A DNA stretch of 64,000 nt from Ophiostoma sp. CBS 140.51. Lineage: Eukaryota > Ascomycota > Sordariomycetes > Ophiostomatales > Ophiostomataceae. A program made the translations under genes and the position numbers. Location: NCBI GenBank assembly GCA_029298735.1, contig JANSLP010000062.1, forward strand, positions 62,001 to 126,000. Reading direction: 5' to 3'. The notes beneath the pieces are model-generated. The model did no database searches. It saw only the letters and a program-made list of their open reading frames with translations, and was not told the origin of the DNA. Positions 56,785 to 64,000 of this stretch are shown one piece after another (position 1 is the first letter of the stretch; each line of letters begins with the position of its first letter).

Positions 56785-58005
56785 TTACATGAACTCCCGC
56801 AAGAACTCAACCAGGGCCATGATAGCCATCGCCTGGCCGTATGGCATACTTGTGACAGGGATGTCCTTGTAGTGCTGCAGGTCGTGGCCCATGCCAGTGC
56901 CAAATGACGTGTTCAGCAACTCACCGCGCTCGTCGACATTGTCAATAACGGCCTTGATAGCTGTGATGGCAGACTCCGTGTTACCGGTCCAATACCGCTT
57001 TCTCCGCGCCTTGAGCATGCCGTACGCAAACCCTGCTGTTGCACTGGCCTCGAGATACGAGCCTTCCTCGACGGGCACATCGAGCAATGTCCGCCACAAA
57101 CCTGAAGGGTCCTGTAGTTTTGTGAGGGCATTGCACTGGGCGTCGAGAACGTCGCGCAAGAAGAGACCGATGGCGTCGGCGCTGGTGTTATTGGCATCGG
57201 GCTCGAGAAGCTCGAGGAACTCGGGGATCACCATCGTGACCCAGCTGTTGCCACGCGCCCAGCGGGCATTGGCAAAGTTATGGCCAGTGTTTGAGCTGGC
57301 CTCCCCGTCTTGTGAGAACTCCCAACCGTGGAAGAAGAGACCCGTCGGCCGATCGCACAGGTACTGGACATGCAACAAGAACTGCCGCTGTGCCTCAGCG
57401 ACATAGTGCGGGCGGCCCAGAACACGACCAATCTTGGCCAGAGGCAGCACCGTCATCATCAGCGTGTCGTCCCACAGCTGGTCCTTGTTGACCTCGAGGT
57501 AGGTGATGTGTTGGAAGCCGCCATAGCGCGTGCGCGGCAGGTCGTGGTACGCCCACTCGGCCCACGAGTCGAGCCATGGCCGGTAGGTCTCGTTGCCTGT
57601 GCGCTCGTAGACGTAGGTGAGCGTCAGAAAGACGGCCATGGTGTTGATGTTCTTGGTGGTGCCGCCAGCGGCAAAACGGTCGCGGAACCAGTTCTCAATG
57701 ATTTCGAGGTAGGCGGCGTCGCCAGTGAGCTCATAGTACTGCCATAGACCAAGTAGGCCGATGCCGTGAGTCCATTCCTAGCAGCGAGTCAGCAAAAACA
57801 GTTGCGAAGAGTGACGGCCTTCATTTTTGACAGATCACCGCCAACTCACCCAATCATTCCAGCCCTTGGTGTCTATAACACGGCCATCTTCCAGAGTCAT
57901 CAAAAACTCGCCAGTCGTGTCGGTAATGTTGACGAGGCCATCGATGAGCAGCTTGATTTTGGCGTGCACATCAGCAGCCTTGATGCCGTGCAGTTCAGCC
58001 GGCAT
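56785..58005 (-). CDS. GH105/GH88-type unsaturated glycuronyl hydrolase
   Basis: Exon 1 (57850-58005) and exon 2 (56785-57777) join to 382 residues. Repeated aromatic helix-hairpin segments (WTHGIGLLGLWQYYELTGD; WAEWAYHDLPRTRYGGFQH) form the expected alpha/alpha barrel. The catalytic region DQLWDDTLMM (Asp155/Asp156), the HGWEF and the ARWARGNSWVTM motif are those of unsaturated rhamnogalacturonyl hydrolases. These remove unsaturated galacturonate from pectin fragments by hydration of the double bond. No signal peptide, which suggests intracellular action on imported oligosaccharides. The sugar and MFS carriers further on could supply substrate, but that is only positional. Confidence 0.88.
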
Positions 58006-59905
58006 TGTGAAGGTGCATGTATATTTTTTGGTGTGTGGTGATGGTTGTCGATGTTTTACGTGGGTGAGCTCTATTGACGTTCTTTAGCTACGTCAGGGCC
58101 TCGTGCAATTGTGTGGTGTCGCAACTGTGCAGCAGCTATTGGGACAGCCAGCGCGTCGTAAGATGGTCCAATGGTATTGCCGTGCCGGCAGCTATATCCC
58201 CAGTTGGGCCAAAGGCGGACGTGCCCTTTTCAGTTACATCGTCCGATGCGAGTTGGGTCAATGTGCGCCGAGGTGTCCACCCATGCTGGTTCAGAGAGAA
58301 GTCGACGAAATCAGACAAACATACCAGCCACAGAGGTCGTCTCCCCACGAAATTCGCTCGCTGCTGGCCCGAAGGTCCACGCGTGTCCCTCTTTGACTCA
58401 GCTTGTGAAGTCGCTTCAGGGTCGCTTTGAGGTAGCTCAGTGGCATCGTGTGTCATGGGCCTCGTCTCGCTGATCATTGCTCCGCTTGTCTGGCCTTGGC
58501 AGAGAGGATGTTGAACAAGTCTGTGGCAGTCGAAGCAAGAGCACGCCAGTCCACGCCAAACGGCGGTGACCCTGGTCGGTTGTGCGAGGTCCTTCTGTGG
58601 CGGCGGAGTGGTGGCCACAGGGTACGCGCAGTCCAACGCAATAGTTTACACCGAGAAAACCCCACGAATCAGAAGGCGCCCTTGGCAGGGGTGGATCGTC
58701 ACGACAAGCAAACTTGGCGATCCGCTGAAGAGGCATCGACTGAAAATGACGAGGAGAGTGTGAATTCAGGAGAAATTGACATTCATGTTCGCTGTCCTTT
58801 GTTGCCCTTTTGCACATAATTTTTGGGATAATATCATTTTGTTTTCCCACGTTTGAATAAACATCTCACAGACATCCACCGACACCCGCGCCTCCTCCTC
58901 GTACTCCTCGCTATCGTTTGCGTAGGTTAGCGCCGGTAGTTCATTAGGTCCGGGGTGTTTCGCGCGCGATTCCAATCTGGAAAATTCCCACTTCCGTCTC
59001 GCGCCCATCTGAAGCCAGCTTTTTTTCCTTTGCCCATTTTAGGGACTTCCTTTGACCCATTGTCTCCATTGTCTCCATCGTCCCTATCGGCCCCTATTCT
59101 CTCGATCCATTCTACTTTTCCTCTCCCCTGGTCCTCTCTTCTCCTATCTCAGCCTATCTTACCTCTCCATTCTGTACCAACTAATCCCATCCTGTCCCCA
59201 GAGATGCCCCGGAAAACATGTGGCCCACCAGCCAGCCCCATTCACCCTCCACCCCCCGCGCGGGGAAAGGGTAAAAGAGGATGGTGGATGGGAAGGATGG
59301 GCAGGATGGGGAGAGAAAACGTGAGAGCGAGTGGACAAAGTCTGCTAAAATGGCATGCAAGCGGAGCATCCACACCTGCTCCGGCCTAGTTTCTTTTTAC
59401 CTTTCATACTTTTTTAACTCTATCGTGACGCATTCTGCGTGCGACGGTAACCACTACGGCAGCAAGGCCCGCATGGGAAACCGCAGTCTACTGTGTAGGA
59501 CGGACGCACATGGAATGGTCGGGTGTTCTCCTCCCTGGCGATGGGATGGCCTTTTTTGGTGGGAACGTCGGTTATGGGCTACTATGATTTTTGTCGCCGT
59601 GTACCCAGCATTCACATGGGTTGGGTAGTCTTTTTAAGTAGACATTTGATTTTGGGCAAGGTTATTTTATTTTAGTCATTCTTTATCCTGTAGCTTTATT
59701 TACATCCGCTTGTTGAAGATGCCGATGCACTTCTATAAATCCCCCCTCTCCCCATCACGTATTTTGGGTCTCTCTTCTGATCATCCCAGCATGGCCTTCT
59801 GATCAAGCCTCTCTTTGCTTTGATTTTGCCTGTTGATCATCACCCACAACTGCGTTCTATCTTTCCTTTACTCTTTTAAGACAACTAACCCAACATCCTT
59901 TCACA
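58006..59905. other. Intergenic between the GH105 gene and the first MFS carrier
   Basis: GC-richer near 58100-58750, where overlapping frames on both strands look like shadows without family features. The last 800 bases are CT-rich and lead into the next gene. A tRNA-like GGTAGCTCAGTGG string near 58432 was examined and rejected. Confidence 0.4.
59734..59740 (+). promoter_or_regulatory. TATA-like element of the MFS gene at 59906
   Basis: TATAAAT followed by a C/T-rich tract, about 170 bases upstream of the start. Confidence 0.35.
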
Positions 59906-61462
59906 ATGACTACCGCCAAGGTCGCCGACCCTGAGATGACGCTCGGCATCGAGCCCGTCGTCTCGCACGACAACCGCGACGTCAAGATGCTCGACATGAA
60001 TGTGGATGCCATCGACAAGGAGCTGTCGCAGTACGTCTCCGACGTCCGCGTGCACATCACCCCCGAGAAGAACACCGAACTGCGTCGCAAGATCGACCGG
60101 CGAGTGCTCGTCATCATGATCGCCACCTACTTCCTGCAGGCCATCGACAAGGGCACTCTGTCCTTTGCCTCCATCATGGGCATTGTCAAGGATACCGGCC
60201 TCGTCGGCCAGGACTACAGCTGGTTGACGACTTGTATCTACATCACCATCCTCATCGTCGAATACCCCCAGAACTGGATCATTGCCCGCGTCCCCATTGC
60301 CAAGTACCTCTCCTTCAGCATCATTGCCTGGGGTGTTGTTCTCGCTTGCACGGCCGCCTGCCACGACTTCAAGAGCCTCGTCGTCGTCCGCACCCTGCTC
60401 GGTCTCTTCGAGTCGGCTTGCCAGCCGGCTTTCATCATTCTGTCCAGTATTTGGTACCGCCGTGAGGAGCAGGCCTCGCGTGTCACTTACTGGTACATGA
60501 TGAACGGCGCCCAGCAGGTCGTCGGTGGTCTGCTGGCCTACTGCTTCAGTTTGATCACCCACGGCCCGCTCAAGTCGTGGCAGTGGATCTTCTTGGCCTA
60601 CGGCGTCATCTCCGTCATCTTTGGCGCCTTTGTCGGCTGGTGGATGCCCGACAGCCCTATGCGTGCCAAGTGCTTCTCCGAGGAGGACAAGGTGCTCATG
60701 ATTGAGCGTGTGCGCGAGAACCAGACGGGTATCCAGAACCGTGTCTTCAAGAAGGAGCAGGCCATTGAGGCCCTTTGTGACCCCCAGTGTTGGGGCTATG
60801 CTCTGATCGCTCTGTGCACGACGCTGCCCACTTCCGGCCTTGGTGCTTTCCAGGGCATCATCATCACAGGCTTCGGCTTCAACGTCCTCCAGACTCAGCT
60901 GCTCGCCATGGTCCTCGGCTTTTACATCATCATTGTCCTTCTCGCCTCCGTCTGGCTGGTCAAGAAGACAAACCAGACTCTGCTGGTCATGCTCGGCTTT
61001 GTCATCCCCTCGTTTATCGGTACCATTTGCCTCATGACCGTCCCGCTCGACAGCCGTGCCCAGCAGATTGGTCTCTTGATCTGCTACTACATCACCCTGT
61101 CCTTCTGGTCGGCCCAGACTCTGGCCCTGTCCATGATCTCCCGCAACGTTGCTGGCCAGACCAAGAAGTCTGTTGCCGTCGCCATGAACTTTATCATCTG
61201 GTCCACCGGTAACGCCATTGGCCCCCAGGTCTTCCGCAGCTGGAACGGCCCGCGCTACTTTATTGCTTTTGCCACGCACTTGGGCTGCTACTCGCTGCTT
61301 GTGCTTGTCCTCATCGGCCTGCGCTTCTACCTCGTTCGCCAGAACAAGCTGCGCGACGCCCTCGCTGCTTCCGGCAACGCCGAGGCTGCGGACAACCGCT
61401 ACGTCCATGCCTTTGAGGATTTGACCGACAAGGAGAACCCGTCGTTCCGCTATGTGTACTAG
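59906..61462 (+). CDS. MFS transporter, Dal5 / anion:cation symporter type
   Basis: Single exon, 518 residues, twelve predicted helices starting near residue 69 (RRVLVIMIATYFLQAIDKGT). The first loop reads DYSWLTTCIYITILIVEYPQ, and the helix 4-5 region VRTLLGLFESACQPAFIILS with SSIWYRREEQ is characteristic of the fungal allantoate-permease (Dal5) family. These carry organic acids, ureides, vitamins or dipeptides with protons at the plasma membrane. The substrate is not predictable. Codon use is strongly C-ending, as in well-expressed fungal genes, unlike the accessory block. Transcribed towards the next carrier, tail to tail. Confidence 0.9.
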   Translation: MTTAKVADPEMTLGIEPVVSHDNRDVKMLDMNVDAIDKELSQYVSDVRVHITPEKNTELRRKIDRRVLVIMIATYFLQAIDKGTLSFASIMGIVKDTGLVGQDYSWLTTCIYITILIVEYPQNWIIARVPIAKYLSFSIIAWGVVLACTAACHDFKSLVVVRTLLGLFESACQPAFIILSSIWYRREEQASRVTYWYMMNGAQQVVGGLLAYCFSLITHGPLKSWQWIFLAYGVISVIFGAFVGWWMPDSPMRAKCFSEEDKVLMIERVRENQTGIQNRVFKKEQAIEALCDPQCWGYALIALCTTLPTSGLGAFQGIIITGFGFNVLQTQLLAMVLGFYIIIVLLASVWLVKKTNQTLLVMLGFVIPSFIGTICLMTVPLDSRAQQIGLLICYYITLSFWSAQTLALSMISRNVAGQTKKSVAVAMNFIIWSTGNAIGPQVFRSWNGPRYFIAFATHLGCYSLLVLVLIGLRFYLVRQNKLRDALAASGNAEAADNRYVHAFEDLTDKENPSFRYVY

Positions 61463-61801
61463 AGAGCGAGACTGGACGGGGATGGGGGGGAACAACGGGG
61501 AGGTGCGAGAAGCTGCCAAGACTGTTTTAAGCGTGTTAGTGCCAACATAATTGTATTTGTCCAATAGGAATCAAACTAGCCACTCAATCTTATATGCCAC
61601 CACAATCATGTTTGAAAAATGTTCAAAATATTATGTTCCAAATATATATTCCAAATATTTCATAATTTGTCTTCTGCACTATACCGCTGAACATTGTATA
61701 TTACGCGACAATATCAATGATAACACACACACAAAGTCCATCTCTTCGAAAGTTTCCAAAACAATCCATAAGTCATTTCAAGCGACGGGGAGTGATCCCT
61801 C
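61463..61801. other. Convergent 3' region between two MFS genes
   Basis: Very AT-rich with ATATT repeats; holds both 3' UTRs. No gene. Confidence 0.5.
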
Positions 61802-63404
61802 CTAGTACGTGTAGCGGAAACCGGGCTGGTAGTCGTCCTGTGAATAAAGTTAGTATCCTATTCCAACAGGCACAACTGGAAGTAATTTGGTGTTTGTTGA
61901 CACGTACCTCGTGTGCCTCCAACTCGATCTCGCCGCGGTCGGCCTTCTTGTGGCTAAAGTAGAAGCTCAGGCTCAGAGTGCCAACAAGGATCAGTGACAG
62001 AAGCGTCACCGTGATGCAGGCATAGATACCGGGCAGGTACTTGGGACTGTCCTGGGACCGGAACACCAGACTGCCGCAGATGCCGCCAATACCACCGAAG
62101 CCGACAAACAGAGCACTGGCAAACGCGCGCTTCCACTGGCCACGGATGTTGTTGGCCATGTATGACATGACGGAGGGCACGTTGGAGTTGGCGCCGGCCG
62201 TCAGCAGGAAAACGCCAAAGTAGCGCACGTTGGGATTCGGATGGTAGCCCACAATAGGCAGACCGATAAGGCACAGAATGTTATTAAACACCACAATCGG
62301 GCCGCGGATGTGGTAGCGGTCACCAACCCAGCTCGAGGCGAACATGACGACACCCGCAAATGCATAGGGTGGCGCCACCAGGCACTGGGCCTCGACGATA
62401 GAGAAGCCCATGCTGCCAACCAAGATGATGGGCAAGAAATACGCCAGCGCGTAGGTAATGGTGGTTGTGTTGAAAAACATCATGCCATACGCCCACAGCT
62501 TCCAGTCAAGGCCGCACTTGAGATACTTATTGAGGTTGAAGGGAGGCAGGGCAGCATCGCCACGGTCGGCATGGACACGGGCCATGATCCAGGCACGCTC
62601 GCGCTCGCCCAGGAACGACCACGTCTTGCGCTTCGAGTCGGGGAAGTCGACCAGCAGCCAGTAGCCGAGGAACGCCATGATGACCGTCAACAGACCCTGA
62701 ATAATGAAGATCCACTGCCAGCCGTTGAGGTTCTGGATGCCGGCCATCTGCATAATGCCAGCAGAGAGGAGGCCGGCAAACGCAGATGCGACGCAACCGA
62801 GCAGATAAAACATTGCGTTGCGCTTGCCGACCTCGTAGCGGGTGTACCACGTACTAAGCAGATACACACAGCTGGGGAAGAATCCGGCCTCGAGCACACC
62901 CAAAATCACACGCAGACCTGCCATCACCTTCCATGACTTGACGAAGCCCATGCCAATCATGACTGAGCCCCACAGAAGTGTAATTACAGCCAAGTGGATA
63001 CGAGGGCCGATCCGGCGCACAATGACAGTCGAGGGCGGCTGGAGGAGAATATAGGGCACGAAGAAGAGCAGGGTGATGATGGAGTAACGTGTGCCAATTG
63101 TGAGGCCCAAATCCTTCTCCATACCGGCAATGTTGGCTGCGCCCAGGTTCGTGCGGTCCATGAGCGACACGCAATACATGAAGCCAATCGTGACGACGAG
63201 GCGGCGGTCGACATGCCGCATGATGCGCTTCTGTTCATCGGGAGAGAACTCGTTGAGGATGGCGGCGTTTAGTTCGTCACGCTCGCCCTTACCCTCGCCG
63301 CCGGACATGGCCTTCTCATCGAGAGCATTGGCGCTCATCTCAGTTCGGACGCGGTAGGCCTCCTCGGTGCCCGCCGGCACCTTTTCGGTGTCGCTGCCCG
63401 CCAT
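61802..63404 (-). CDS. MFS transporter, anion:cation symporter (TNA1-like) type
   Basis: Exon 1 (61908-63404) and a 12-codon last exon (61802-61837) are separated by a GTACGT...TACTAAC...CACAG intron. The product is 510 residues with twelve helices from about residue 69 (VVTIGFMYCVSLMDRTNLGA). The DRTNLGAANIAGM motif, the LRVILGVLEAGFFPSCVYLLS stretch and STWYTRYEVGKRNA define the fungal nicotinate/phthalate-type (ACS) family. Likely a plasma-membrane proton symporter for a carboxylate. The split C terminus ends DDYQPGFRYTY, typical of these carriers. The first about 60 residues are polar and charged and lie in the cytosol. Undamaged and well biased in codon use. Confidence 0.9.
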
Positions 63405-64000
63405 GGTGGGGCTTTGTGGATTAGAAAGAAGAGTGGGAAGGATGCTTGTGTAAGAGCAAAAGCTTATATAGTCGTGTTGATAAAAAAAAATGAGATCTTC
63501 ACGGAAAAGATGCCAGCAAAATCCGGAGTCCGAAGCGCGGCGTTGGCTTGCTTGGCGGTGGAAGGTGGATAGGGAGGTGAGGTTGTGAAGAAGATAAAGA
63601 TGATGTAGTGGGAAGTGTGTGCTTGGTAGAACAGCGGCGAGGGGCGCTTTTATATATTAGGAATAGAGTATGATGAAGAAGAGATGCAAGATGGACAAGA
63701 GGAAGATAGGGGAGAGTGCCGAGGCAGAAGTACTGTTACAAAGGGAAGAAAAGGGAAAGAGGGGATGGAGGTGTGGAGGATGGGGATGGAAGAGAAACAA
63801 CGATGGAGACGGTGGGAAGGAGCACGAGGCAAAGAAGAAAAATAGGAAAGAGCGATGCGGGTGACAAGAAAAAAGGGGGGTGTAGGGATAAAAAAAGTGG
63901 AAAAGGAAGGAGCAATGTAGACAAGAAGGAAGGAGCACAGAGGTATGAGGCAGGAGGGGTGAGGTGGCACAGATGGAGGAAAGAGCAAATAGCAGTGTAT
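63405..64000. other. Upstream region of the last MFS gene
   Basis: Purine-rich on the plus strand, hence pyrimidine-rich on the coding strand, typical of fungal promoters. No further gene is visible before the window ends. Confidence 0.45.
63473..63480 (-). promoter_or_regulatory. TATA-like element of the MFS gene ending at 61802
   Basis: TATATAAG on the minus strand about 70 bases before the start at 63404. Confidence 0.4.

Noticed and set aside
58432..58505. tRNA-like D-arm string GGTAGCTCAGTGG
   Set aside because: No anticodon stem, T-arm (GTTCRA) or acceptor pairing follows at the right distances.
58136..58636. 166-codon minus-strand frame in the GC-richer intergenic stretch
   Set aside because: Overlapped by several equally long frames on both strands; no recognisable motif, splice context or promoter.
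59885..61564. 559-codon open frame on the minus strand
   Set aside because: It is the antisense of the C-ending-codon MFS gene at 59906-61462. The Asp/Gly/Glu/Val-rich translation is a composition artefact without domains.

Overview
The window looks like a piece of a filamentous ascomycete nuclear genome (Pezizomycotina, probably Sordariomycete-like; I cannot name the species). The reasons are short introns with GTRNGT donors, TACTAAC-type branch sites and YAG acceptors, pyrimidine-rich upstream regions, Zn2Cys6 regulators, and fungus-typical families such as the Brefeldin-A-sensitivity-4-like membrane protein, a Fet3/Abr1-type multicopper oxidase, allantoate-permease-type MFS carriers and a GH105 hydrolase. 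I found no rRNA or tRNA gene, CRISPR array or complete transposon.

Layout. 0.85-6.8 kb: a HAD-family phosphatase and a divergently transcribed 1258-residue membrane protein. 6.8-21 kb: very gene-poor; only a secreted multicopper oxidase (12.9-14.9 kb) and a small one-pass membrane protein (20.5-21.1 kb), separated by about 6 kb and 5.6 kb in which I see no gene. 21.6-49.1 kb: an accessory block dense in small-molecule catabolism genes, many of them broken. 49.3-51.9 kb: one unrecognised gene. 54-64 kb: intact genes again (dynamin-like GTPase, GH105 hydrolase, two convergent MFS carriers).

The accessory block is the notable part. The genes that read through intact are an SDR oxidoreductase, an isochorismatase-type cysteine hydrolase, two Zn2Cys6 regulators, a metallo-beta-lactamase-fold hydrolase, a succinate-semialdehyde-type aldehyde dehydrogenase and a phosphonoacetate hydrolase with a complete metal-ligand set. 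Interspersed are remnants of a sugar transporter, a hydroxyisobutyrate-dehydrogenase-like protein, two more SDRs, a PF04199 cyclase, a carboxymuconolactone decarboxylase, a zinc alcohol dehydrogenase, two cupins in opposite orientation, three further transporter fragments and a paraoxonase-like lactonase. The inferred nonsense codons are mostly explained by C-to-T or G-to-A transitions, several in CpA context, the pattern expected from RIP or cytosine deamination. I infer a lineage-specific catabolic cluster (ring or lactone opening, then alcohol to aldehyde to acid) that is decaying while a subset of genes is kept.

A possible regulatory signature is a set of inverted CGG triplets with exactly eight intervening bases and a shared CGAAG core (CGG-N8-CCG). 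It occurs as a pair upstream of the phosphonoacetate hydrolase and again as a pair upstream of the dynamin gene.

Exon boundaries were read by eye from splice signals and reading frame and were not tested against transcripts or by database search.
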